NCBI GenBank assembly: GCA_002471275.1
Contig: DKPQ01000017.1
Span: 558,001 to 622,000, forward strand
DNA: 64,000 nt
Origin: Flammeovirgaceae bacterium UBA7330
GTDB lineage: Bacteria > Bacteroidota > Bacteroidia > Cytophagales > Cyclobacteriaceae
Reading direction: 5' to 3'
The position numbers and the translations under genes are program-made. Each line of letters opens with the position of its first letter. Position 1 is the stretch's first letter. This document shows positions 55,989 to 64,000 of the stretch, piece after piece. Below the pieces are notes generated by a model that saw nothing but the letters and a program-made list of their open reading frames with translations, searched no databases and was not told where the DNA came from.

Positions 55989-56900
55989 ATGAAAGGAACG
56001 CACAATTCTTTGCCTGATAAAAGGAATGAAGATATCATCATTAGTATAAATGGGGAGTTATATCCCAGGATGGAGGCAAAAATATCGGTATTCGACAGTG
56101 GGTACCTGGTGGGTGATGGGGTTTGGGAGGCTTTTCGTTTACATAAGGGTACACTGGTATTCCTGGATAAGCACCTGTATCGCTTATGGCAGGGAGCCAA
56201 AGCCATTGGGATGAAACTTCCTTTTAACCGAGAAGAGTTGGAGAAAATGATTTGGAGCACATTAGAGGCCAATCAGATGAATGATCAGGTACATGTTCGC
56301 CTGATGGTCACCAGAGGTATCAAGAAGACACCCTCACAGGATCCCCGACTTACCATTTCCGGACCCAATGTAGTGATCATCCCAGAGTATAAAGTGGCTG
56401 ATGCATCAGTCAGAGATCAGGGTATTTCGCTTTTCACCAGTACGATCAGGAGGGGGGCACCAGATTATCTGGATCCTAAACTTAATTGTCACAGCAAGTT
56501 GCACGAGGTGCAGGCACTGATCCAGGCCCTTGAAGCAGGAGCGGATGAGGCATTGATGCTGGATGTTCATGGCTTTGTCGCTACGTGTAATGCGACCAAT
56601 TTCTTTATGGTGAAAAATGAAGAGGTATGGACATCCACAGGGCAGTATTGTATGAATGGAATCACGCGGGGACATGTGATCGACCTATGCCATGAAAATG
56701 GTATTATTTGTCACGAGAAGAATTTCTCTTTAGTAGATGCCTATGATGCTGATGAATCCTTTGTGACCGGTACATTTGGCGGATTAACACCGGTTGTAAA
56801 GATTGATGGTAGGATCATCGGATCGGGTAAGCAGGGAGATATGACAAAAGCTATCCGCATTTTGTATGAAAGGTTGATCGAAGACCAGGTCAGTCAATGA
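55989..56900 (+). CDS. Class IV PLP-dependent aminotransferase
   Basis: The 303-residue protein belongs to the branched-chain/D-amino-acid aminotransferase family. It has ISVFDSGYLVGDGVWEAFRLHKG, RLWQGAKAIGM, VRLMVTRG, the PLP lysine in LNCHSKLHEVQ, and the C-terminal phosphate-binding region AFVTGTFGGLTPV-like (ESFVTGTFGGLTPV). It would transfer an amino group between an amino acid and a 2-oxo acid. Fold III enzymes of this length include IlvE, Dat and PabC; the motifs do not choose between them. The stop overlaps the next start (ATGA at 56897-56900), so its partner is the P-loop sulfotransferase-like protein. Confidence 0.87.
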   Translation: MKGTHNSLPDKRNEDIIISINGELYPRMEAKISVFDSGYLVGDGVWEAFRLHKGTLVFLDKHLYRLWQGAKAIGMKLPFNREELEKMIWSTLEANQMNDQVHVRLMVTRGIKKTPSQDPRLTISGPNVVIIPEYKVADASVRDQGISLFTSTIRRGAPDYLDPKLNCHSKLHEVQALIQALEAGADEALMLDVHGFVATCNATNFFMVKNEEVWTSTGQYCMNGITRGHVIDLCHENGIICHEKNFSLVDAYDADESFVTGTFGGLTPVVKIDGRIIGSGKQGDMTKAIRILYERLIEDQVSQ

Positions 56901-57634
56901 ATGAGGATCAAACAACCAGAATATGTCTTTGGGCGAGCCCTAGAAACATTTCTACTGCGCTCATGTATTCTTTTGCACAGCGCAGCGACACTAAGGTAGT
57001 TGATGAACCTTTTTATGGTTTTTACCTGAGTCATACATCAGCCAAAGAATATCATCCTGGGGCTGTTGAGATTATGCAGGCTATGGAGAATGATGGCGAC
57101 AAGGTTATTCGCACAATGATGGGCCCGCAAGACAAACCCGTGGTGTTTTACAAGAACATGACTCACCACATGTTGGACCTGGATATATCCTTTACCAGCA
57201 AGGTTGTAAATATTATTCTCACCAGAGAGCCACTCCAGATGATAAATTCCTTCTCCAAAGTTGTGGATAAGCCAAAGATGAAGGATGTCGGTTATCAGGC
57301 CCAGGTGGACTTGCTCAACTATTTCAAGAAAATCGGGGCAACATTTATGGTGATTGACGCAAGAGATATACTACTAAACCCATACAAAGCACTGGCTGCA
57401 ATGTGCAGGAAGGCATGCATTGAGTTTCAACCGGCAATGCTATCATGGAATGCAGGTAGGAGGAAAGAGGATGGCATCTGGGCCAAATACTGGTATGGCA
57501 ATGTGCATCAATCAACCGGATTTGAAGCTTATGAAGATAAGAAGATAGCGGTTTCTGATGCATTAAAACCCCTGGTGAAACAGTGTGAACCGCTATATAG
57601 CTACCTCAAGCAACACTTTGAGCTAGGCAAATGA
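56897..57634 (+). CDS. P-loop sulfotransferase-like protein coupled to aminotransferase
   Basis: The 245-residue protein opens with RICLWASPRNISTALMYSFAQR, a P-loop-like start in which S-P-R-N-(I/V)-S-T-A takes the role of the sulfotransferase PAPS loop. NIILTREPLQMINSFSKV looks like the 3'-phosphate motif (R-E-P...S). The family is seen beside class IV aminotransferases in bacteria, but its substrate is unknown to me. It is translationally coupled to the upstream aminotransferase (ATGA). It is clearly different from the two polysaccharide sulfotransferases at 5705 and 28384. It ends 12 bases inside the convergent cobA gene. Confidence 0.7.
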   Translation: MNEDQTTRICLWASPRNISTALMYSFAQRSDTKVVDEPFYGFYLSHTSAKEYHPGAVEIMQAMENDGDKVIRTMMGPQDKPVVFYKNMTHHMLDLDISFTSKVVNIILTREPLQMINSFSKVVDKPKMKDVGYQAQVDLLNYFKKIGATFMVIDARDILLNPYKALAAMCRKACIEFQPAMLSWNAGRRKEDGIWAKYWYGNVHQSTGFEAYEDKKIAVSDALKPLVKQCEPLYSYLKQHFELGK

Positions 57635-58387
57635 GTCATAACCTTCGTTATATTCCTTGGAAACCTGACCCAAAATGTTCCCGTATTTAGCTACTTCACC
57701 TATTACAATAATTGCTGGAGACCCTAATCTATTGACCGATACCAGTTCTTCAATATTTGACATGTTGCCAATGACCAGTTTCTGATGAATGGTACTTCCA
57801 TCCTGAATAATGGCTATGGGTTCCTGTTCACCCCTGTGTCCTTTAAATATGTTGACAATTTTCTCAAGCTTACTCATGCCCATCAGGATGATCACAGTGG
57901 CAGAAGATTTTGCTGCAAGGTGTACATCTTTGGATAGCTCCAGTGATCTTGTAGTTCCCGTGATTGTCCAAAAGCTCTCGTTGACACCTCGCTTTGTCAC
58001 CGGAATCCCCATTAGCTCCGGCACCGCTATCGCACTACTAATTCCTGGTATGATTTCTACTTCTATTTGATGAGCCAATGCGTGCTCCGTTTCTTCATGA
58101 CCTCTGCCAAAGACAAAAGGATCACCACCTTTTAGCCGGGCTACCTTGTCATATTGTTTGGCAAAATCAACAATCATGTCATTGATATAGATCTGTTGAT
58201 ACCTATGTATTCCTGGCTTTTTTCCTACGTATACTTTTACGCAATCCTCATTACAGTAATCAAGTAACTCTTCGTTGGCTAGTGCATCATAAAGGACTAC
58301 CTGTGCTTCATTTAATGCTCTAATGGCCTTTAATGTGATTAATTCCGGGTCTCCCGGTCCTGCTCCGATTAATGATAGTTTTGACAT
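57623..58387 (-). CDS. cobA: Uroporphyrinogen-III C-methyltransferase
   Basis: The 254-residue protein carries the SUMT signature. LSLIGAGPGDPELITLKA is at the start, then VVLYDALAN, ARLKGGDPFVFGRGHEE, GISSAIAVPELMGIPVTKRG and the mid-domain T-G-T. It uses two SAM molecules to make precorrin-2, the precursor of siroheme, at uroporphyrinogen III. No fused oxidase/chelatase domain is present, so a separate CysG-type enzyme is needed elsewhere. It is divergent from nirB, whose product needs siroheme, with a 103-base shared regulatory gap rich in TACGTA elements. Length is normal for a single-domain CobA. Confidence 0.93.
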   Translation of the reverse strand: MSKLSLIGAGPGDPELITLKAIRALNEAQVVLYDALANEELLDYCNEDCVKVYVGKKPGIHRYQQIYINDMIVDFAKQYDKVARLKGGDPFVFGRGHEETEHALAHQIEVEIIPGISSAIAVPELMGIPVTKRGVNESFWTITGTTRSLELSKDVHLAAKSSATVIILMGMSKLEKIVNIFKGHRGEQEPIAIIQDGSTIHQKLVIGNMSNIEELVSVNRLGSPAIIVIGEVAKYGNILGQVSKEYNEGYDSFA

Positions 58388-58401
58388 ACTTAAAAAATTA
58401 T

Positions 58402-58471
58402 TTCGTAAAAATACGTAATTATGTTTTTATAACTGATATAAATATACGTAAATTTACGTATTAATTACGTA
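58402..58471. promoter_or_regulatory. Phased TACGTA operator cluster between cobA and nirB
   Basis: TACGTA occurs at 58412-58417, 58445-58450, 58455-58460 and 58466-58471, with a one-mismatch TTCGTA at 58402-58407. Spacings are 10, 33, 10 and 11 bases, that is, on one helix face. Bases 58444-58461 (ATACGTAAATTTACGTAT) are a perfect 18-bp palindrome. The gap is shared by divergent cobA and nirB. The most likely binder is the NarL-type regulator encoded at 63189, but an unlinked regulator is possible. Confidence 0.6.
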
Positions 58472-58490
58472 ATCATATAAACGCTGTACT

Positions 58491-60983
58491 ATGAAAAAGG
58501 TCTTAGTCATTGGAAATGGAATGGTTAGCTACAAATTCTGTGAGAAGTTGAGGTCCAGAGCAGACGGAAATCAATTTGAGGTCAAGGTATTTGGTGAAGA
58601 AACCATCCCGGCTTATGACAGGGTTCACCTTAGTGAATATTTTTCAGATCAATCGGATGAAAAACTGTTGATGGCACCTCGCGCTTGGTATGAGGATAAT
58701 GACATTGAATTGGTTACCGGAAAGCTGGTCACGCAGATTGACCGTGAAAATAAGATGATCAAAACGCATACAGGTGAGAAAGAGTCTTATGATTATCTGA
58801 TTTTAGCTACAGGATCCAGAGCGATGGTCCCACCCATAGAAGGAGTGAATAAGAAAGGTGTTTTTGTATATCGAACAATTGAAGACCTTACTCAAATTAT
58901 TGATTTCTCCAGGAAGGTGAAGCGGGGAGCTGTATTAGGAGGAGGACTCCTTGGTCTGGAAGCTGCCAAAGCATTGATGGATTTGAAATTGGAGACACAG
59001 GTAGTGGAGTTTGCCCCCCGGTTAATGCCCAGGCAATTGGATGAGCAAGGTTCTGCCATGTTGAAAAGTAAAATTGAGGCCTTAGGAATAGAAATATTAC
59101 TCAATAAAAACACCAAAGAGATTATTGGGAATGGAAAACTTAATGGTCTGGAGTTCACGGATGGCACCAGACTCGACACAGATATGCTTGTGATTTCCTG
59201 TGGGATAGTATCGCGTGATGAGCTGGCTGGTAAAGCCGGATTAGAAACAGGTCCGCGTGGAGGATTTAAGGTAAACGAACACATGCAAACCAATGACCCC
59301 GATATCTATGCCATTGGTGAAGCTGCCTCTTTCAACGGCATGGTGTATGGTTTGGTAGCTCCTGGCTATGATATGGCAGAAGTGGTGGTCAAGAGACTGA
59401 CCGGAGATAAAGAGCACTTGTTTAAAGGAGCGGATATGTCTACCAAACTCAAGCTTATTGGAGTGGATGTAGGAAGCTTTGGAGATGCTTTGGGTGAAAC
59501 GCCTGGTTGTGTTCCTATTTCATTTGAAGATAAAAATGCGGGTATATATAAACGTGTCAACATTTCAGCGGATAGAAAGAAGCTACTGGGAGGCATCTTA
59601 ATTGGGGATGCCGATGATTATGGTATGCTCTTGCAGTTCACCAAAAATGGCATGGCTTTGCCACCAAATCCGGAAGACCTGATTCTTGGGAAAAGAGGTT
59701 CAGCGGTAGCAGGCGGAGGCATGGATGATTTACCTGATTCTACGCAGATCTGTTCTTGTGAAGATGTAAGTAAAGGAGAGATCATACAGGCAATTAAGGA
59801 ACAGGAAAAGCCAGATTTACAGCAGGTCAGGAAGTGTACTGGGGCAGGTACGGGATGTGGAGCATGCTCACCTATGGTAGGAGATATCTATGCTGCTACG
59901 CTTCAAAGTATGGGTAAAGTGGTGAGGAAAACGCTCTGTGCACATTTTGACTATACCAGACAAGAATTATACAGTCTGATCAAGGTCAAAAATGTCAGGA
60001 CATTTGATGACCTCCTGGATGAATATGGTACCGGAGATGGCTGTGAGACCTGTAAGCCGGCGGTGGCCTCCTTGCTGGCCAGTATATGGAATGACAAAAT
60101 CCTTAAGCAGGATACCATTCAGGATACCAATGATCGATTTTTGGCTAACATACAAAAAGGAGGTAGCTACTCCGTAGTGCCCAGGGTGCCCGGAGGAGAA
60201 ATCACACCGGATAAGTTGATCGCTATTGGTGCTGTGGCTAAGAGATATGGTTTATATACCAAAATCACTGGAGGTCAAAGAATAGATTTATTTGGTGCAA
60301 GGTTAAATGATCTTCCACGAATCTGGCGGGAATTGATTGATGCTGGATTTGAAAGTGGACATGCTTATGGCAAAGCGCTTCGAACAGTGAAGAGCTGTGT
60401 GGGGTCTACCTGGTGCAGGTTTGGGCTACACGATTCGGTTTCGTTTGCCATTGAAATCGAAAATAGATACAAGGGATTGAGATCTCCACATAAGCTGAAG
60501 GGAGCGGTCTCAGGTTGTAGGCGTGAATGCGCTGAAGCACAGAGCAAGGATTTTGGTTTGATTGCTACAGAGATCGGGTACAATTTATACGTGTGTGGGA
60601 ATGGAGGTACAAATCCTCAGCATGCCAAGCTTTTGGCAGGTGATATTGATGAGAAGACAGCCATAAAATACCTGGATCGTTTTCTCATGTTTTATATCCG
60701 AACGGCCGAACCACTGAATAGAACCTCTGTCTGGTTGAATAAACTTGAAGGGGGTATAGAATACCTAAAAGATGTGGTAGTGAATGATTGCCTGGGTATT
60801 GGTGAGGAGTTGGAAAAAGATATGCAGGCATTGATTGCAGCCTATCACTGTGAGTGGAAAGAAGCGATCAACGATGAAAAAATGATGTCAAGATTCAGAC
60901 ATTTTGCCAATGTAGATGATTACGATCCAACGCAGCAATTTGTACCCATGAGAGAAATGAAAAAACCAGCTGACTGGGAATAG
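58491..60983 (+). CDS. nirB: Assimilatory NAD(P)H nitrite reductase, large subunit
   Basis: The 830-residue protein has the full NirB order. The FAD/NAD pyridine-nucleotide oxidoreductase domain (~1-400) carries VLVIGNGMVS, GAVLGGGLLGLEAAK and DIYAIGEAA. A BFD-like [2Fe-2S] domain (~418-470) carries CSCEDVSKGEI with Cys421 and Cys423, then CTGAGTGCGAC. A second cysteine pair region follows (GDGCETCKPAV). The siroheme/[4Fe-4S] sulfite-nitrite reductase domain is C-terminal. Its four ligands are visible as Cys636-x5-Cys642 and Cys676-x3-Cys680 (GCRREC). It reduces nitrite to ammonia in the cytoplasm. nirD follows by 26 bases; cobA upstream supplies the siroheme route. Confidence 0.95.
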   Translation: MKKVLVIGNGMVSYKFCEKLRSRADGNQFEVKVFGEETIPAYDRVHLSEYFSDQSDEKLLMAPRAWYEDNDIELVTGKLVTQIDRENKMIKTHTGEKESYDYLILATGSRAMVPPIEGVNKKGVFVYRTIEDLTQIIDFSRKVKRGAVLGGGLLGLEAAKALMDLKLETQVVEFAPRLMPRQLDEQGSAMLKSKIEALGIEILLNKNTKEIIGNGKLNGLEFTDGTRLDTDMLVISCGIVSRDELAGKAGLETGPRGGFKVNEHMQTNDPDIYAIGEAASFNGMVYGLVAPGYDMAEVVVKRLTGDKEHLFKGADMSTKLKLIGVDVGSFGDALGETPGCVPISFEDKNAGIYKRVNISADRKKLLGGILIGDADDYGMLLQFTKNGMALPPNPEDLILGKRGSAVAGGGMDDLPDSTQICSCEDVSKGEIIQAIKEQEKPDLQQVRKCTGAGTGCGACSPMVGDIYAATLQSMGKVVRKTLCAHFDYTRQELYSLIKVKNVRTFDDLLDEYGTGDGCETCKPAVASLLASIWNDKILKQDTIQDTNDRFLANIQKGGSYSVVPRVPGGEITPDKLIAIGAVAKRYGLYTKITGGQRIDLFGARLNDLPRIWRELIDAGFESGHAYGKALRTVKSCVGSTWCRFGLHDSVSFAIEIENRYKGLRSPHKLKGAVSGCRRECAEAQSKDFGLIATEIGYNLYVCGNGGTNPQHAKLLAGDIDEKTAIKYLDRFLMFYIRTAEPLNRTSVWLNKLEGGIEYLKDVVVNDCLGIGEELEKDMQALIAAYHCEWKEAINDEKMMSRFRHFANVDDYDPTQQFVPMREMKKPADWE

Positions 60984-61009
60984 ATTTTACACTTTTTAAG
61001 AATCAATAG

Positions 61010-61375
61010 ATGCTAGTTCAATATAAGACAATAAAACCAGAAGAGGTAAGTGCCTGGAAGATGGTTCTGAATGAAACGGATTTCCCTGAAAATGGAGGGC
61101 TATGTGTAAGTGTAGATGGTTTGCAAATAGCCATTTTTAAATTTAGCAGAAGAGATGAATGGTATGCCACACAAAATCTTTGCCCACACAAAAAGCAAAT
61201 GATTCTTTCCAGGGGGTTGATTGGAGCGCATGGCGAGGAACCAAAAGTGGCCTGTCCATTTCATAAAAAGACCTTTTCACTAAAGACCGGCAAAAACCTT
61301 AATGGTGATGAATGTGAGATCGCGACCTATCCGGTAAAAATCAAAGACGGCAAGGTTTACGTTGGCTATGCGTGA
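61010..61375 (+). CDS. nirD: Nitrite reductase small subunit, Rieske-like
   Basis: The 121-residue protein is a NirD-type Rieske-fold subunit. The two ligand motifs are intact as Cys58-Pro-His60 in NLCPHKKQM and Cys82-Pro-Phe-His85 in ACPFHKKTF. Some NirD proteins of other bacteria lack these; here a [2Fe-2S] centre is therefore likely. GEEPKVACPFHKKTFSLKTGKNL is a typical NirD stretch. It lies 26 bases after nirB in the same direction and should be in the same operon. The kinase gene starts 56 bases later, after another TACGTA element (61379-61384). Confidence 0.93.
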   Translation: MLVQYKTIKPEEVSAWKMVLNETDFPENGGLCVSVDGLQIAIFKFSRRDEWYATQNLCPHKKQMILSRGLIGAHGEEPKVACPFHKKTFSLKTGKNLNGDECEIATYPVKIKDGKVYVGYA

Positions 61376-61378
61376 AAT

Positions 61379-61384
61379 TACGTA
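61379..61384. promoter_or_regulatory. TACGTA element before the sensor kinase gene
   Basis: A single TACGTA, in context AAATTACGTAGTATTT, lies 48 bases before ATG 61432 and just after the nirD stop. It matches the hexamer of the cobA-nirB cluster. One site alone is weak evidence; position is the main support. Confidence 0.35.
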
Positions 61385-61431
61385 GTATTTACTACTCAGT
61401 CGGGCTATTTACTTATTTTTGAGTCCTCATT

Positions 61432-63192
61432 ATGGCTGAGCCCAGGTTTAAACGACTTGAATACTTATATCTTACCGCACTTGGGTGTATCGCACTAAGT
61501 ATCATTATCAGTCAGCTACTCATCCAAACATCGATCAGTAATCAACAGGATGATGCAAGGGTCATCAACGTAGCAGGTCGACAACGGATGCTAAGTCAAA
61601 AGATTAGCAAGGAGGCGCTCAAAATTAGTCAGGGGGTTAGTTTAGAACAGTCCCGATTACATTTGAGTAACTCGCTGAATCTTTGGAAAAAGTCCCACGA
61701 AGGCTTATTGTATGGGGATACCACTTTGGGTCTGTCAGGAGACAACTCTCCGACGATCATGCAAATGTTTAGTGCGATTGAACCCCGGTACCAGGCGATT
61801 TACCAGAATGCCAGGGCCTTGTTGCAGGACTCTATTCCATCCCTGGAAGAAAAAATTTCTATAATTCTTGAAAGTGAACCTTACTTCCTGGAGGGCATGG
61901 ACAAGATTGTGTTTCAATATGATGAAGAAGCGAGGGGAAAAGTCTATCAGCTTAAGCGAACCGAAATATATCTGTTTGTAATTTCACTGCTGATAATCAT
62001 CCTTGAACTCATCTTTGTTTTCCGGCCATTGGCGAGAAATGTACGGACAACTGTACTGGAACTGCAAGATTCGGAGGAGGCCTCCAAAAAGATGGCTTCT
62101 GAAATGTCCAAGCTATATGAAGAATTAGGAAAATCTTATCAGGACCTGGAGGCAGTAAATGTTACGCCTGAGTCACCCTCCGTATATGCCACGCTCAATA
62201 GTAAAGGAAACTTTACTTATTTCAGTGAGAAATTCATGCGTTTGATGGAGTATGAAGAAACCACTCCGCCAAAGAGCCTTCAGAAGTTGTTGAAGATCAA
62301 TGGCTACAAAGAAGATTTTGTGGAAGGTCTGATGAATATTTTAAAATCCTATAAAAGCTGGAGTGGCGAGATGAGGCTGGTGACTGAACCCGGAGATTTT
62401 TGTTGGATTGAAACATACCTTGTCCCGGTCAAGCCCTCAAATGATATTAAGCTCATTGCCAGAGACATTACCGAATTTAAGGAGGCCAAAATAAGGTCTC
62501 GTGAATTAAACATAGAACGCATTGAAAAATCCGTAAAGGAACACAACTATCGCTCATCTTTGATTCTTGAAGGACAGGAGGAAGAGCGAAAGCGACTTTC
62601 GCGTGAATTGCACGATGGTGTCGGACAAATGCTTTCTGCATTGAAGTTGTTGTTAGAGTCTATTGCTGCCTCGTCAAAACACATGCAGATGAGACTAGAT
62701 GATGCAAAAAGCCTCATGAAAGGGATTATTCAGGAAGTCAGAAGGGTTTCATTTAACTTAACTCCAAGTAGTCTGGATGATTTTGGATTGGTAGCAGCCA
62801 TTACCAAATTCTGTGATGAGATCAACGGAGTGACAAAGTGCAATGTGGAATTTCATAACGAAACCAGGTTTATAAACAGGTTAGACAGTCCTGTGGAAAC
62901 CAATCTTTATCGTATCATTCAGGAGGCGGTAAATAATGCTATCAAGTACGCCAAGGCCTCTAATATCATTGTCCGGTTTTCACACAACATTAATACGTTG
63001 AACATTGTAATTGAAGATGATGGAAAAGGATTTGACTATGCCAGAGTGGAAAGGAGTGGGCATTTTGAGAAAGCAGGTCACGGAATATTTAATATGAAGG
63101 AACGAACTTCTTATATTGGAGGTGTTTTTAAAATAGAGAGTACCCCTGGTTCAGGAACCAAGATATTTATCACATTATCCCTTGACAAATGA
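61432..63192 (+). CDS. NarX-like sensor histidine kinase with PilJ/nitrate-sensor-type and PAS-like domains
   Basis: The 586-residue kinase has TM1 at ~11-31 and TM2 at ~178-197 around a ~145-residue periplasmic domain. That domain starts RVINVAGRQRMLSQKISKEAL (45-56 core), the N-x-A-G-R-Q-R-M-L-S-Q form of PilJ/NarX-type sensors, where the P-box binds nitrate/nitrite in NarX. A PAS-like domain (~250-350, ending LIARDITEFKEAK) follows. HisKA_3 has His394 in RLSRELHDGVGQ, and an HATPase_c domain carries NNAIKYAKA and DDGKGFD. It is coupled to the regulator gene by ATGA overlap. Adjacent nirBD supports nitrate/nitrite as the signal, inferred from family and context. Confidence 0.85.
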   Translation: MAEPRFKRLEYLYLTALGCIALSIIISQLLIQTSISNQQDDARVINVAGRQRMLSQKISKEALKISQGVSLEQSRLHLSNSLNLWKKSHEGLLYGDTTLGLSGDNSPTIMQMFSAIEPRYQAIYQNARALLQDSIPSLEEKISIILESEPYFLEGMDKIVFQYDEEARGKVYQLKRTEIYLFVISLLIIILELIFVFRPLARNVRTTVLELQDSEEASKKMASEMSKLYEELGKSYQDLEAVNVTPESPSVYATLNSKGNFTYFSEKFMRLMEYEETTPPKSLQKLLKINGYKEDFVEGLMNILKSYKSWSGEMRLVTEPGDFCWIETYLVPVKPSNDIKLIARDITEFKEAKIRSRELNIERIEKSVKEHNYRSSLILEGQEEERKRLSRELHDGVGQMLSALKLLLESIAASSKHMQMRLDDAKSLMKGIIQEVRRVSFNLTPSSLDDFGLVAAITKFCDEINGVTKCNVEFHNETRFINRLDSPVETNLYRIIQEAVNNAIKYAKASNIIVRFSHNINTLNIVIEDDGKGFDYARVERSGHFEKAGHGIFNMKERTSYIGGVFKIESTPGSGTKIFITLSLDK

Positions 63193-63860
63193 TTAATGTA
63201 GCATTGGCAGATGATCATGAGATTGTAAGACATGGCATCAAAATGGTTTTAGAGGATGACCCTGAAATTCATGTAATATGGGAGGCATCTGAAGGAGAGG
63301 AGACACTGGAAAAATTTGAAAAAAACCAACCCGATGTACTGGTAGTGGACATCAGAATGCCACTCCTCAATGGATTGGAGGTTACCCGGAAATTGAAGTC
63401 TCAAGACCCAAGAGTGAAAATCATTATGCTTACCATGCATGATGATTCAGAGTATATCTTAAAAGCGCTTCAGTATGGAGCCGATGGATACTTGTTGAAG
63501 GATACCAATAAAGCGGAATTCAATAAAGCCGTCAAAATGGTTTACTCCGGGAATAAGTACTTCAGCGGTGATATCTCTACTACTATTATTAACTCTTATA
63601 TGGCAAACGGCCATGTGCCATCAGAGACTGCTACACCCAACCAGGCATCAGAAAATGATTATCAACTGACCAAGCGAGAAAAACAGATACTGAAATTGAT
63701 TTATGAAGGGGTATCTAATAAGGAAATCTCAGAGACATTCAATAAGAGTATCCGGACCATCGAAACCCACAGGTTTAATATCATGAAGAAGCTGGATGTC
63801 AATAACATCACGGAGCTGCTTAAAAAAGTGGAAAGAGAAGGCCTCATCAATCAACTATAA
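63189..63860 (+). CDS. NarL/FixJ-family response regulator
   Basis: The 223-residue protein has a receiver domain (~1-125). It has the acidic pair in ALADDHEIVRHG, phospho-acceptor Asp54 in VVDIRMPLLNG, Thr in MLTMHDD and Lys in LLKDT. A LuxR-type HTH (~155-220) follows: LTKREKQILKLIYEGVSNKEIS...SIRTIETHRFNIMKKL. It is the partner of the upstream kinase. It should activate or repress the nitrite assimilation genes; the repeated TACGTA elements are the likely sites. LuxR-type HTH domains bind inverted repeats, which fits the palindrome at 58444-58461. The spacing with the next gene is beyond the window. Confidence 0.93.
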   Translation: MINVALADDHEIVRHGIKMVLEDDPEIHVIWEASEGEETLEKFEKNQPDVLVVDIRMPLLNGLEVTRKLKSQDPRVKIIMLTMHDDSEYILKALQYGADGYLLKDTNKAEFNKAVKMVYSGNKYFSGDISTTIINSYMANGHVPSETATPNQASENDYQLTKREKQILKLIYEGVSNKEISETFNKSIRTIETHRFNIMKKLDVNNITELLKKVEREGLINQL

Positions 63861-64000
63861 GCTTCTCCTCATAATTACAATCTTGCTGGTTTTTGATTCT
63901 AATTCCCCGGAAGAGACATTCGCTGAGAATTAGGATCACACTACCTAAATATATAAAATGGCCATGCAGCTCAGTATTTGGTATAAAAAATACGTAATCA
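63861..64000. other. Right-edge noncoding stretch with hairpin and TACGTA element
   Basis: The last 140 bases are noncoding. Arms 63894-63905 (TGATTCTAATTC) and 63927-63938 (GAATTAGGATCA) pair over 12 bp with one G-U. No T tract follows, so it is not a classic intrinsic terminator. The edge carries TACGTA at 63991-63996 in context AAAAAATACGTAATCA, close to the 58412 copy (AAAAATACGTAATTA). A further regulon gene probably starts beyond the window. Confidence 0.5.

Noticed and set aside
55877..56272. N-terminal extension of the VOC gene to 56272
   Set aside because: It runs antisense through the well-supported aminotransferase gene, and the VOC fold begins at the ATG at 55876.

Overview
The window looks like chromosomal DNA of a marine-type Bacteroidota, most likely Cytophagales. 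This is inferred from the AT-rich composition, the lack of clear Shine-Dalgarno sites, and five very large secreted proteins ending in type IX secretion (T9SS) C-terminal sorting domains (YPNP-type motif, final KxxxK-like end). No rRNA, tRNA, insertion sequence, phage gene or CRISPR array is visible. No gene-free stretch exceeds 300 bases.

About 55 kb is a surface or exopolysaccharide locus. Positions 1-9631 (+) carry two right-handed beta-helix T9SS proteins (the first cut by the window edge), a sulfotransferase, a Wzx-like flippase, a 47-residue membrane peptide and a Wzy/ligase-like polymerase. At 9770-16351 (+) is a 2193-residue secreted esterase-like protein. At 16362-19227 (-) are a half-length TolC-like protein and a Wzc-like chain-length/P-loop protein. 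At 19511-28380 come a repeat-rich T9SS protein, two glycosyltransferases, an EEP-family hydrolase and a membrane acyltransferase, followed by a second sulfotransferase on the minus strand.

Positions 29519-34671 (+) form a tight operon: GT-C membrane glycosyltransferase, UbiA-type phosphoribosyltransferase, DprE1-like oxidase, DprE2-like reductase and HAD phosphatase. Together these account for synthesis and use of polyprenyl-phosphate D-arabinofuranose, a pathway best known from mycobacteria.

Positions 34668-53944 (-) look like one long transcription unit. It runs from a stand-alone receiver protein through a WcaJ-like initiating sugar transferase with a receiver-like N-terminus, a GT2, an epimerase and a methyltransferase, into two sister esterase megaproteins (2395 and 2238 residues) and an acyltransferase. 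The two esterases differ at two cassette positions (LamG/LamG versus PA14/unknown). A ~180-residue WNN...NSG...YWFG module occurs about twelve times in four of the giant proteins. I infer a sulfated, acylated polymer, possibly containing D-arabinose, made, exported and remodelled by this locus.

Positions 54242-57634 hold a processive-type GT2, a VOC-fold protein, a class IV aminotransferase and an overlapping P-loop sulfotransferase-like protein. Positions 57623-63860 form an assimilatory nitrite reduction unit: cobA (siroheme precursor) divergent from nirB-nirD, then a NarX-like sensor kinase and a NarL/FixJ-type regulator. The cobA-nirB gap holds a helically phased cluster of TACGTA elements, including a perfect 18-bp palindrome. 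The same hexamer lies just before the kinase gene and at the right window edge, which suggests a local regulon.
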